NCBI RefSeq assembly: GCF_025979705.1
Contig: NZ_CP110136.1
Location: 4,154,001-4,218,000, forward strand
DNA length: 64,000 bases
Direction: 5' to 3'
Source of the DNA: Hymenobacter sp. YIM 151858-1
GTDB taxonomy: Bacteria > Bacteroidota > Bacteroidia > Cytophagales > Hymenobacteraceae
Shown: positions 1-7,704 of the stretch, piece by piece
Layout of the letters: every line of letters starts with the position of its first letter
Position numbering within the stretch: the first letter of the stretch is position 1
Notes under the pieces: generated by a model
Seen by the model: the letters and a program-made list of their open reading frames with translations, nothing else
Databases searched by the model: none
What the model was told of the DNA's origin: nothing
Position numbers and translations under genes: made by a program

Positions 1-729
1 GCCGGGGCCGTAAATCGGGGCGGTGGTGGGCGGTGCCGAGCCGCCGTTGTCGGTACCCGAAATCCAGCTCTTGGGCTTCTGGTTGAGGTTGTTCAGGTCG
101 GGCATGGCGCCGGGGCCGCCGCGCCGGATGCTGCGGATGTGCGACGAGTGCCGCGCCTCCACCGAGTGAATGTTCAGGGCAGCTTCCAGCAAATCCTTGT
201 TGGGCATCAGCACGGGGGCGCCGCCTTTGTAGGCGCGCACGCCGGTATCCACGAAGCCCTGGGCCACCCCGAAGTACGTGGCCTGGTTGGTGAACACATC
301 CGGGAAACGGCCGCCGCCGGTGTAGTCGAAGGCGGTAACGGGCGGGTCGGTTTGGCTGAAGGCCTGCGAGCCCAGGGCGCCGCGCAGCACCTTGATGTGG
401 CCCGACTCGTCGTTGCGGATTTTCTCGATGCCGGGGCGCTCGGCGGCCGGAATCAGGTTGGCCGATTTCAGGCCCGTGTCATAGAAGTAGAACTCCAGGT
501 ACTCGAGCTGCAGGGCCAGGTTGAGCACGGCGGCAATTTCGGCGGGCAGGGTGCCGGTTTGGCCGTAGGCGCGCGTAAACAGGCCGCTGAACAGCGCCGG
601 CAGGGTAGCGGCCGTTACGGCTTTGCCCATGGTGCCGAAGTGCTTGAACACGCGCCGGCGCGAGTCGAACCGGTCGTACACTTCGGGGTCTACTTTCTCT
701 ATTTCGGTAATCAGTTTAAACAGATCCAT
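1..729 (-). CDS. Ferritin-like protein, Tat-exported, type A copy 1 (3' end beyond window)
   Basis: The protein resembles the Ferritin_2 group, which includes the plant desiccation-related protein PCC13-62. It starts at the ATG at 729 and runs off the left edge, so only the first 243 codons are seen. SRRRVF at residues 23-28, a hydrophobic stretch and AYGQ suggest a Tat signal with a long n-region. Probable di-iron ligands lie in LEYLEFYF, NDESGH and SVEARHSSH, a Glu/ExxH/Glu/ExxH pattern. It is the paralogue of the gene at 1849-2682 and lies 41 bp downstream of a type B partner, so the two are probably co-transcribed. Whether it binds iron or protects against drying is inference. Confidence 0.8.
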   Translation of the reverse strand, partial: MDLFKLITEIEKVDPEVYDRFDSRRRVFKHFGTMGKAVTAATLPALFSGLFTRAYGQTGTLPAEIAAVLNLALQLEYLEFYFYDTGLKSANLIPAAERPGIEKIRNDESGHIKVLRGALGSQAFSQTDPPVTAFDYTGGGRFPDVFTNQATYFGVAQGFVDTGVRAYKGGAPVLMPNKDLLEAALNIHSVEARHSSHIRSIRRGGPGAMPDLNNLNQKPKSWISGTDNGGSAPPTTAPIYGPG

Positions 730-770
730 GATCGGAAGAGGCTGAGGTTGATGAGGTGATTCGGCGGCGG

Positions 771-1535
771 TTAGCGCAGGCTGTTGGCGCTTACCTTCGA
801 GCCCGGCTTCAGAAACTGGTTGGCCGTGGTCAGTACTTCGGCCGGGCGCTTGGAGCGCTCCAGGCCGGTGCCGTTGCCTACGCCCGGGCCCGAGGTAGCC
901 GAAGTGGGCGAGAACAGATCCACCACATCGTTGTCGACAAACGAGTTGTACGCCAGCAGGTCGCGGATAAGCGCCGCGTGGCGTGCCTCTACCGATACAA
1001 TTTTGCCCGCCAGCACCAGGTAGGCCGGCGTTTGAATAAAGCGGCCGGCGCCGTTGTAGGCGGCCACCCCTAGGTCTTCGAACGCTTTGGCGGCGTTGAG
1101 CACGCTGCTGCGGTCGTTGAAATTAACGGACGAGAAATCGGGCTCCAGCTGCTTGATGGCGGCGCTGCCCAAGGCCGTTTTAAAGAAATCGGCGTGGGCT
1201 TTCTCATGAATGGCCAGGTCGTCGAGGATCATGCGCTCGGCGCTGCTCGCGGCCAGGCCTGTGTAGTAGGTGCCAGTTTTTATCTGGGCGTAGAACGCGG
1301 CCTCCAGCTGCTCCAGCGCGTAGGCGTAGTTCAGCACCCCGTTGTCGCCCGAGCCTACGTCGACGGCGTTTTGCACATCGTCGTCATCGTCGTCGCCGCA
1401 GCCGGCGAGCAGCAGGCCGGTGGCACAGGCCGAGAAACCAGCATAGCGCAAAAACGAGCGCCGCTGGATGGGTTGCAAGAGCGCTCCGCCCTGCGTTGCC
1501 TCCTCCTGCTCTGGAGAGTGTTTGGTCGTGGCCAT
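771..1535 (-). CDS. Ferritin-like Tat lipoprotein, type B copy 1
   Basis: A 254-residue ferritin-like protein. The N-terminus has a twin-arginine motif (RRSFLR, residues 25-30), a hydrophobic segment and the lipobox LLAGC with Cys46, so it should be a Tat-exported lipoprotein. Directly after the cysteine comes a run of six aspartates, resembling the acidic export signal that sends Bacteroidetes lipoproteins to the cell surface. Ligand-like motifs are LEQLEAAFY, HEKAH, AFEDLG and VEARHAAL. It is first in a two-gene unit with the type A gene at 1-729 and is a paralogue of 2715-3422. Family assignment is firm; the substrate and physiological role are not visible. Confidence 0.83.
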   Translation of the reverse strand: MATTKHSPEQEEATQGGALLQPIQRRSFLRYAGFSACATGLLLAGCGDDDDDDVQNAVDVGSGDNGVLNYAYALEQLEAAFYAQIKTGTYYTGLAASSAERMILDDLAIHEKAHADFFKTALGSAAIKQLEPDFSSVNFNDRSSVLNAAKAFEDLGVAAYNGAGRFIQTPAYLVLAGKIVSVEARHAALIRDLLAYNSFVDNDVVDLFSPTSATSGPGVGNGTGLERSKRPAEVLTTANQFLKPGSKVSANSLR

Positions 1536-1848
1536 AGAATGGATTTAGGGTTTGGTTGGTGAATGGCAAAAGCAATAGGCACCTGACCGGGGCCGTGGCA
1601 CGGCTCCGGAGAAGAGAACACCGAAATGAACAAGGGGGAGGAATTGCAACCCTTTACGCTTTCCCTGGCGCGCAGGGTTGTAGTCGAGCTTTGTTTTTTA
1701 TTATATAATATTGGATTAATATATTTATGGATGTGCTTGGCAACCGTCGTGCCAGCGTATTCGGGCTTGTTTTTACCCCCGTAAACGCACAAAGCCGACC
1801 TTCCGAAGAAGGCCGGCTTTGCGGCAAAAAAGAGCTTAACGCGTTGGC
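1536..1848. other. Intergenic region between the two ferritin-like pairs
   Basis: This 313-bp gap separates the two duplicated gene pairs. It holds a terminator-like hairpin next to the gene at 1849 and an AT-rich block at about 1695-1732, which stands out against the GC-rich surroundings and probably contains the promoter of the 771-1535 gene. No convincing reading frame was seen. Confidence 0.6.
1791..1820 (-). terminator. Hairpin downstream of the type A copy 2 gene
   Basis: AAAGCCGACCTTC pairs with GAAGGCCGGCTTT around a CGAA loop, one mismatch apart. It lies 28 bp past the stop of 1849-2682. The U-tract on the minus strand is weak. Confidence 0.6.
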
Positions 1849-2682
1849 TTAAGCGCGCACGTAGGGCGTAGCCAGCGTGGTTACGGTGCCGCGGTCGAGC
1901 GGCTCGTCGAAGGCTTCGCTTACTTCGGCAGCGGTGTAGCCGAGCGAGGTAAGGTTTACGCCGGCCTGCATCAGGTTGTCCTCGGCCGGGTGGTCGGCTA
2001 CGGGGTTGCCGCCACCGTAAATGGGCTCGGGCGCGCCGTTGGCTTCCTTGTTGGTAATCCAGCCGAACTGCTGAACACCGCCGCCCGCCGCGGCGCGGCG
2101 CATCATCCGGATGTGGGCCGCGTGGCGCGCCTCCACCGAGTGAATTTGCAGCGCCGTTTGCAGCACGTTGTTGGGGGCGCCCTTCAGGGCACCGGCCTGG
2201 CCTTTGTAAGCGCGCACGCCTAGGTCTTCGAAAGCCTGCGCAAACGTCAGGAACGAGTTGTAGGTGGCAAAGGCGTTGCCGAAATCGAAGCCGCGCGGAG
2301 CCGGAGCCGCGGCGCTGCCCAGGGCCGAGGCCAGCAGCTGCACGTGGGCGGTTTCGTTGTCTTTGATTTTCTGGATGGCGGCGCGCGCCGCGCTGCCCGA
2401 GCTCAGGTTTACGGCCAGCGTGGGGGCGGCCAGGGCCTGCACGTAAAACGCTTCTTCGAGGCGCTCCAGCAGCAGAGCGTAGTTCAGCACATCGGTTACG
2501 CTGCTGCCCGATTGGGCCAGGGCTTTGTTGAATACCGAGCCAATGGCGATGGGCGCCGAAGCCAAAGCAAACTTTTTGGCCATGTTGCCCAGCGACGCAA
2601 ATGCATCGCGACGGGAGTTCAGTCGGCCCATTACCTCCGGGTCAACTTGTTCCAGGTCGGAAAGAATCTTGAACAGGTTCAT
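1849..2682 (-). CDS. Ferritin-like protein, Tat-exported, type A copy 2
   Basis: A 277-residue ferritin-like protein, intact paralogue of the truncated gene at 1-729; both share the N-terminal pattern 'LFK...E.VDPEV'. NSRRDAF at residues 22-28, then a hydrophobic stretch to ALAQ, looks like a Tat signal. Metal-ligand-like motifs are LERLEEAFY, DNETAHVQL, AFEDLGVRAY and SVEARHAAH. The C-terminal 70 residues are an extension not seen in the type B proteins. It lies 32 bp downstream of the type B gene 2715-3422 and is probably in its operon. Folding as a periplasmic ferritin-like bundle is well supported; the function is not. Confidence 0.82.
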   Translation of the reverse strand: MNLFKILSDLEQVDPEVMGRLNSRRDAFASLGNMAKKFALASAPIAIGSVFNKALAQSGSSVTDVLNYALLLERLEEAFYVQALAAPTLAVNLSSGSAARAAIQKIKDNETAHVQLLASALGSAAAPAPRGFDFGNAFATYNSFLTFAQAFEDLGVRAYKGQAGALKGAPNNVLQTALQIHSVEARHAAHIRMMRRAAAGGGVQQFGWITNKEANGAPEPIYGGGNPVADHPAEDNLMQAGVNLTSLGYTAAEVSEAFDEPLDRGTVTTLATPYVRA

Positions 2683-2714
2683 TGCAAGAAAAACTAGCAG
2701 GGTTGAGGAATGGA

Positions 2715-3422
2715 CTAGCGGCCGACCTGGCTACCGTCGATTTTGTCTTTGATGAAGGGCTGCGCGGCCGTGAGCACATCGGCTACCGACAAAGCCTGGT
2801 CGAGGCCCTGGGCGTTTACCACGTCGTTGGCAAAGCTGCCGTTGCTGATCAGGTCGCGAATCATGGCCGCGTGGCGCGCTTCAACCGACACAATTTTGCC
2901 GGCCAGCGTCAGGAAAGCCGTGCTCTGAAGCAGCGGGCCGGCCCCGTTGTAGGCGGCCACCCCTAGGTCCTCAAACGTGCGGGCCGTGTTCAGCACGCTG
3001 GTGCGGTCGTTGAAGTTCACCTTCGAGAAATCGGGCGTGAGGCCTTTGATGGCGTTGTTGGCCAGCGCGGCTTTAAAGAAGTCGCGGTGCACGGCCTCGT
3101 GCTTGGCAATGCCTTGCATAATGGTGCGCTCCTCGGCCGTGATGCCGCTGTAAGGCGTAGCCACCACCTGGGCGTAGAACGCGGCCTCCAGCTGCTCCAG
3201 CGCGTAGGCGTAGTTCAGCACCCCGATGTCGCCCGAGCCGAGCTTTACGGCGTCGGTGGCCATGTTTTCGTCGTCGTCATCGTCGCAGCCGGCGAGCAGC
3301 AGGCCCGTAGCGCAGGCGGTAAGGCCGGTGTAGCGCAAAAACAAGCGCCGGTCGATGGGCTGAACCAGCCGGTTGCCCACGCTTGTCTCCTCGGGGCCGG
3401 TGTGGTGTTGTTGGGTGGCCAT
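2715..3422 (-). CDS. Ferritin-like Tat lipoprotein, type B copy 2
   Basis: A 235-residue ferritin-like Tat lipoprotein. The reading frame is open to 3587, but the ATG at 3422 is preferred because it places RRLFLR at residues 25-30 and the lipobox LLAGC with Cys46, exactly as in the paralogue at 771-1535. Five aspartates follow the cysteine. Ligand-like motifs are LEQLEAAFY, KHEAVHRDF, TFEDLG and VEARHAAM. It leads the second B-A pair. The repeated order B-A-B-A shows that the bicistronic unit was duplicated as a whole. Confidence 0.83.
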   Translation of the reverse strand: MATQQHHTGPEETSVGNRLVQPIDRRLFLRYTGLTACATGLLLAGCDDDDDENMATDAVKLGSGDIGVLNYAYALEQLEAAFYAQVVATPYSGITAEERTIMQGIAKHEAVHRDFFKAALANNAIKGLTPDFSKVNFNDRTSVLNTARTFEDLGVAAYNGAGPLLQSTAFLTLAGKIVSVEARHAAMIRDLISNGSFANDVVNAQGLDQALSVADVLTAAQPFIKDKIDGSQVGR

Positions 3423-3669
3423 GTGAAAGTGAAATGGTTGGTGAACGGATAAGTAAGCGCCACGCGCGCAGTGCCCGCCGGGCCGCTTTGCCCTAGGTGG
3501 CTGCGCCTGCCAGCAGCAGGTGGAGTTGCCGGGACCTACGCCGCTGCCCGCCCGGTCGGATTTAGCAGCCTTGTTATTTTTTTGCATTTCGGCCTAGGTA
3601 TCCTCACATCAGGCCCCAGCAGGCAGCCGGCAAAAGGTGCCCTGGTGCCCGCCCACCACGTTTTTTGCG

Positions 3670-3677
3670 TAGTTTTG
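3670..3677 (+). promoter_or_regulatory. Bacteroidetes -7 box before batD
   Basis: TAGTTTTG matches the TAnnTTTG element of the phylum's main promoters. It ends only 5 nt before the ATG at 3683, so the transcript would be leaderless or nearly so. No clear -33 TTTG was found. Confidence 0.4.
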
Positions 3678-3682
3678 ACTAC

Positions 3683-5260
3683 ATGCCTTGGCGACTGATT
3701 TTTTCTTTCTGGGGGTGGCTTTGGCTGATGGGCCTCGCCGCGCCGGCGGCATGGGCGCAGGCTCCGGCTCAGCCCCCGGCCGCTGCCAGCGCGCCGCCCA
3801 CGGGCCAGCAGGCGGCCCTGGAGCTGGGGCGCACTACGTTTCCCATCAACGAGTACTTCACCATTGCCATTCGGCTCAGCGGCGCCCCGCTCGAGAAGTA
3901 CTCCGCCTTTCCGGATATCGAAGGCTTCAAAAAGAGCGGCAAAACCTCTACCACCACCACGCGCACCACGCAAGGGCGCAGCACCGTGGAGCTGGTGCTC
4001 ACGCAGCGCTATGCCGCCTTTGTCGAGGGCGACTTCACGCTTAAACCTTTCAGCCTGAACGTAAACGGGCAGGTGCTGCGCTCGGCCGGGGCGGTATTGC
4101 ACGTGGTGCCGCAGCCCGCCGCTACACCGCCTGCGGCCGCTACCCCAGGCGCACAGGCACCTTCGGCAGGCGCTCCGCCCGCCGGCAAGCAGCCGCTGCA
4201 AGGCATTGGCTTGCTCGATCAGCTGCTGGGCAAGCCCAAGCCACAGGAGTACATCGAGCAGCCCGACCAAGCGTTTCTATCCGTCGAGCCCAACAAAAAC
4301 ACCGCGTGGGTGGGCGAGCCGGTGCACGTAGGCCTGTACCTGTACCTGGCGCCTACCGATCAGGGCCTGCTCGATTTTCACCGCTTTGCCGAGCAACTGC
4401 CCACCTTGCTGCGCCAGCTGCGCCAACCCGGCGCCTGGGAAGAAACCTTCGACGAAACCAACATCCGGCCCGATTCGGTGCGGGTGGGCGGTAAGCCGTT
4501 TTTGCGCTACCGGCTGCACGAAGCGGTGTATTACCCGCTAAGCACCCGGCCGCTCAGCTTTCCGGTGGTGGGGCTGCAAATGATAAAGTATCGGCTGGCC
4601 AAGCGCCCCTTGCCCGGCTCCGATAGCCGCGTAATCGGCTACAAAACGTACTACTCGCGGCCCCGCACGGTGCAGGTAAAAGCGTTGCCCGCGCCGCCTG
4701 CCGGCCTGGGTGCTGCGGCCGTAGGCCGATACACCCTGCGTGAAGGCATCGACCGGACCAGCTACCAAACCGGCCAAACCATAGGCTACACGCTGGTGGT
4801 GGAGGGCGAAGGCAACCTTACGGCCCTGACGCCGCCCGTGGCCCGCGCTCCGGTGGGCGTGGAGGTGTACGGCCCCGAAACCCGCCAGGAGGTAACCCGC
4901 GCCAACGGCCGCGTAACCGGGCGCAAAATCATGCGCTACCGCCTGGTACCCAGCCGGCCCGGCCTCCTGAACCTAGGCGACATACTGGCGGTACCCACCT
5001 TCGACTTCGCGACTGGCCGCTACCGCACCCTGCGCTCCGACCTTACGCTGCAGGTAAGCGGCCCGGCCGTAGCGCCCCCGCAGGAGGTAACTGCTTTCGT
5101 GCGCACCGATGCGTTTTATCAGCAGCAACTCGCCAAGGCCAGCAGTACCCTGCAAGACCTCGATACGCCCCGGCAGGTGCGTCGCTACGCCAACTTTGTG
5201 CTGGCGGTGTTGCTGACGGTTGCCGTGTTCGGCTGGTGGACGGCCCGCGACCGGCCCTAG
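3683..5260 (+). CDS. batD: BatD-family oxygen tolerance protein
   Basis: The 525-residue protein has a signal peptide (ending AAWAQ), an extracytoplasmic beta-rich body with repeats such as 'TIGYTLVVEGEGNLTAL', and one C-terminal membrane helix (YANFVLAVLLTVAVFGWW). This is the BatD layout; in Bacteroides the Bat proteins are linked to aerotolerance. A Pro/Ala-rich linker occupies roughly residues 145-175. A TTG at 3665 would add six residues, but the ATG at 3683 follows directly on a promoter box and is preferred. The usual batA/B/C/E neighbours are absent here, so this is a stand-alone copy. The stop codon lies inside a CCTAGG site. Confidence 0.85.
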   Translation: MPWRLIFSFWGWLWLMGLAAPAAWAQAPAQPPAAASAPPTGQQAALELGRTTFPINEYFTIAIRLSGAPLEKYSAFPDIEGFKKSGKTSTTTTRTTQGRSTVELVLTQRYAAFVEGDFTLKPFSLNVNGQVLRSAGAVLHVVPQPAATPPAAATPGAQAPSAGAPPAGKQPLQGIGLLDQLLGKPKPQEYIEQPDQAFLSVEPNKNTAWVGEPVHVGLYLYLAPTDQGLLDFHRFAEQLPTLLRQLRQPGAWEETFDETNIRPDSVRVGGKPFLRYRLHEAVYYPLSTRPLSFPVVGLQMIKYRLAKRPLPGSDSRVIGYKTYYSRPRTVQVKALPAPPAGLGAAAVGRYTLREGIDRTSYQTGQTIGYTLVVEGEGNLTALTPPVARAPVGVEVYGPETRQEVTRANGRVTGRKIMRYRLVPSRPGLLNLGDILAVPTFDFATGRYRTLRSDLTLQVSGPAVAPPQEVTAFVRTDAFYQQQLAKASSTLQDLDTPRQVRRYANFVLAVLLTVAVFGWWTARDRP

Positions 5261-5279
5261 GTAACAAGCCCGTTAAGTA

Positions 5280-5320
5280 ACAGCAAGGGCCGCCCGGTAG
5301 TACCGGGCGGCCCTTGCTGT
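5280..5320. terminator. Bidirectional hairpin between batD and udk
   Basis: Two 20-nt perfectly complementary arms (5280-5299 and 5301-5320) form a strong GC-rich hairpin between convergent genes. It can serve both strands, although T-tracts are short. Confidence 0.8.
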
Positions 5321-5340
5321 GTAATCGGCCAACGCCTGAC

Positions 5341-5973
5341 CTAGGACACCTGCGAGGCGTTTACCTTGGAGCGCAGGTAGGCCACCAGCACCTCCAGGCC
5401 GCGGTCGAAGTGGCGGTTGTTGGGGATGATGATGTCTGCGTCGTGCTTAAAGGGCTTGATGTACTTCTCGTACGTCGGCGCTACGTGGTGGGTGTAGCGG
5501 TACAGCACGTCCTCCAGGTCGTAGCCGCGCTCGTCACGGTCGCGCACAATGCGGCGCAGCACTTTCACGTGTTCCCGCGCATCGATGTATACCTTCAGAT
5601 CGAGCAGCTTGGCCACTTCCTCGAAGTAAAACACGAAGATGCCCTCCACCACCACAATGGGGGCAGGCTTAAACACCAACTCCGTGGCGGGGGCGTTGGG
5701 GTTGTTGAAGGTGTACTCCTTGCGGCGCACCTCCAGGCCCTGGCTGATGCGCAGCACGTCGGCCGCATACGCCGCCGAATCGATGGAAGAGGGGAGGTCG
5801 AAATTGGTAACCCCCTGCGAGTCGACTTGCTGTACCTCGCGGGGGTGGTAGTAGTTGTCCTGCGAAATCAGGCAGATTTCGTCGGCTGAAAACGAGGCGA
5901 GCAGGCGGCGCAGAAAGGTGGTTTTGCCGGAAGCGCTGCCGCCGGTGATACCAACGATGAAAGGTTGTTGCAT
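5341..5973 (-). CDS. udk: Uridine kinase
   Basis: Uridine/cytidine kinase (210 residues) phosphorylates uridine and cytidine to UMP and CMP in pyrimidine salvage. The P-loop GITGGSASGKTT lies at about residues 8-19. DNYYHPRE, the NFDLPSSID segment and YIDAREHVKVLRRIVRDRDERG are typical of the family. The ATG at 5973 fits the normal N-terminus (MQQPFIVGITGG); upstream codons in the open frame are not conserved-looking. It is followed 111 bp upstream by rdgB on the same strand, so a nucleotide-metabolism pair is likely. The stop codon lies within CCTAGG. Confidence 0.93.
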   Translation of the reverse strand: MQQPFIVGITGGSASGKTTFLRRLLASFSADEICLISQDNYYHPREVQQVDSQGVTNFDLPSSIDSAAYAADVLRISQGLEVRRKEYTFNNPNAPATELVFKPAPIVVVEGIFVFYFEEVAKLLDLKVYIDAREHVKVLRRIVRDRDERGYDLEDVLYRYTHHVAPTYEKYIKPFKHDADIIIPNNRHFDRGLEVLVAYLRSKVNASQVS

Positions 5974-6084
5974 GGGGTACTTACTGCGGCCCGACCAGCA
6001 GGGCCAACCTTGCAAAAATAGCGAGTTGCGGCCGTACGCGAAGCCAAAATGTTGGGGCCGGCCCGCAAAACCCGGCCCGGGCAC

Positions 6085-6675
6085 CTAGGCCGAGGGCGCC
6101 TGCTGATGCAGAAACCCGACTAGTTTGGCAACCGCACGGGCCCGGTGGCTGAGTTTATTTTTTTCGCTCAGGGGCATTTCGGCAAAGGTGTAGGCGTAAT
6201 CGGCGGGCTCAAACACGGGGTCGTAGCCGAAGCCGCCGGCGCCGCGCGGCACGGCCGTAATGCGGCCCTCCACGGTGCCCTCGAAGGTGTGCTGCGCGGC
6301 ATCGGACAGCACCAGGGCCACCACCGTCCGGAAACGGGCCGAGCGGTCGGGCTTGCCTTCGAGCTCGTGCAGCAGCTTGCGCACGTTGTCGGCGGCGGAG
6401 CGCTGCGGCCCCGCGTACCGGGCCGAGTACACGCCTGGCTCGCCACCTAGGGCCGCTACCTCCAGGCCGGTGTCGTCGGCAAAGCAGGGCACGCCGTAGT
6501 GCTCCCACACGTACTGTGCTTTTTGCAGGGCGTTGCCTTCGAGTGTGGCCTGGGTTTCGGGCAGCTCCTCCTGGCAACCGATGTCGGCGAGGCTGAGCAG
6601 CTCGATGTGGGCAGGTAGCAGCGGCCGTATCTCATCGAGCTTGTGGGCGTTGTTGGAGGCAAAGCAGAGGCGCAT
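6085..6675 (-). CDS. rdgB: XTP/dITP diphosphatase (RdgB/HAM1)
   Basis: The enzyme hydrolyses non-canonical purine nucleotides such as dITP and XTP, keeping them out of DNA. The 196-residue protein has the full HAM1 set: SNNAHKLDEI near the N-terminus, FADDTGLEVAAL, GVYSARYAG, GGFGYDPVF and SEKNKLSHRARA. The ATG at 6675 gives the usual start MRLCFASNN. It probably precedes udk in one transcript. Its stop codon is also inside a CCTAGG palindrome. Confidence 0.93.
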   Translation of the reverse strand: MRLCFASNNAHKLDEIRPLLPAHIELLSLADIGCQEELPETQATLEGNALQKAQYVWEHYGVPCFADDTGLEVAALGGEPGVYSARYAGPQRSAADNVRKLLHELEGKPDRSARFRTVVALVLSDAAQHTFEGTVEGRITAVPRGAGGFGYDPVFEPADYAYTFAEMPLSEKNKLSHRARAVAKLVGFLHQQAPSA

Positions 6676-6725
6676 GGGCAAGTGGGGTTGAGGTGCTGAC
6701 CGGCTGAAGGCCGGGCGGGTACAAA

Positions 6726-6748
6726 AAAACCGGAACAGGTCCGGTTTT
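6726..6748 (-). terminator. Rho-independent terminator after the 6774-7094 gene
   Basis: AAAACCGG and CCGGTTTT flank a 7-nt loop, with a run of seven T on the minus strand. It sits just past the small membrane-protein gene and before rdgB. Confidence 0.75.
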
Positions 6749-6773
6749 CGAAAGTTCAAGAGCCACAATCGGC

Positions 6774-7094
6774 CTACAAAAACATGCGCTTGATGCTGCC
6801 CCACGAGCGGCTGAGCATGCCGGGGCGGCTGTTTGGGGCCGAAACCCCGTCGTTGGCGCGCGCCGCCAGGCCGTAGGCGGCGTTGCGGCGGGTAGCGAAA
6901 GGCCGGGCCGAAAACTTGCCGCCGTAGGCAAGGGCCTTGCTGCCCGGCAACGACAGCAGGTTGCGCATCGGCGGAGCGGCTGCAAGCCGGGCCAGGTGCT
7001 GCGCGGCGCGGTAGCGTGCCACGATGGGCTGCAGCGCCGCGGCCGTAATCACCAACGCCAGCAACGACAGGCTAACAAGATATTTACGCGTCAT
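6774..7094 (-). CDS. Hypothetical small membrane-anchored protein
   Basis: A 106-residue protein of unknown function. It has one N-terminal hydrophobic segment (YLVSLSLLALVITAAAL), then an Arg/Ala-rich region with positive charge. The ATG at 7094 was chosen over an upstream TTG. A good terminator follows it and the gene lies alone between rdgB and rpmE2 (divergent). No family was recognised. The GC-rich codon choice is like its neighbours, which supports that it is translated. Confidence 0.5.
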   Translation of the reverse strand: MTRKYLVSLSLLALVITAAALQPIVARYRAAQHLARLAAAPPMRNLLSLPGSKALAYGGKFSARPFATRRNAAYGLAARANDGVSAPNSRPGMLSRSWGSIKRMFL

Positions 7095-7237
7095 AAATCG
7101 GCACAAAGGAAAGAAACGAACGGGGTGCTAACGAGGATAGGCTGGCCCAAAAGTAGGTAATACCGATATTTTAATCGGGTTATATTGCTGCGGCCCCCGA
7201 AAACCTTCTGGCTCTTTTCTTTTAAGTGTCAAGGTTG

Positions 7238-7245
7238 TACCTTTG
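7238..7245 (+). promoter_or_regulatory. Bacteroidetes -7 box before rpmE2
   Basis: TACCTTTG followed by C fits TAnnTTTG well. It lies 55 bp before the L31 start codon. A clear -33 TTTG was not found at the expected distance. Confidence 0.5.
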
Positions 7246-7299
7246 CCGTCCCTTCCGCAAAATCGGCAGGGCTACAAGGAAGTAACCGCATTAAGCGCC

Positions 7300-7545
7300 A
7301 TGAAAAAGGACATCCACCCCGAGTACCGCGAGGTTGTATTTCAGGACACCTCGAGCGACTTCAAATTCATCACCCGTTCGACGATGAACTCGAACGAGAC
7401 CATCACGATGGAGGACGGCAAAACTTACCCCGTCATCAAGGTGGAAGTTAGCAGCAAGTCGCACCCCTTCTACACGGGTAAGAACGTACTGCTCGACACC
7501 GCTGGCCGCGTAGAGAAGTTCCGCAACCGCTACCAGAAGAAATAG
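7300..7545 (+). CDS. rpmE2: 50S ribosomal protein L31, type B
   Basis: An 81-residue ribosomal protein with the typical L31 type B sequence: [28 protein letters not shown] and [11 protein letters not shown] at the C-terminus. It has no cysteines, so it is the zinc-independent form. The ATG at 7300 matches the family start; an in-frame codon 57 bp upstream is not needed. A strong terminator follows, so it is probably a single-gene transcript driven by the TACCTTTG promoter. Confidence 0.96.
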   Translation: MKKDIHPEYREVVFQDTSSDFKFITRSTMNSNETITMEDGKTYPVIKVEVSSKSHPFYTGKNVLLDTAGRVEKFRNRYQKK

Positions 7546-7591
7546 TAAGGCTGCGTGGTCTTGTGGCCACCATGCGCTAGCTTTTTGCTTG

Positions 7592-7626
7592 AAACTCCTT
7601 TCGGTTCGTCCGGAAGGAGTTTTTTG
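7592..7626 (+). terminator. Rho-independent terminator of rpmE2
   Basis: AAACTCCTT (7592-7600) pairs with AAGGAGTTT (7614-7622), followed by a T-run. Confidence 0.85.
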
Positions 7627-7704
7627 TTTGCCAACTTTGCAGCCACAACCTCCGCGCCCTTGGGCGCCGCCCACTTGCTACCCGCCGTTTCCGGCCTTCG
7701 CCAC

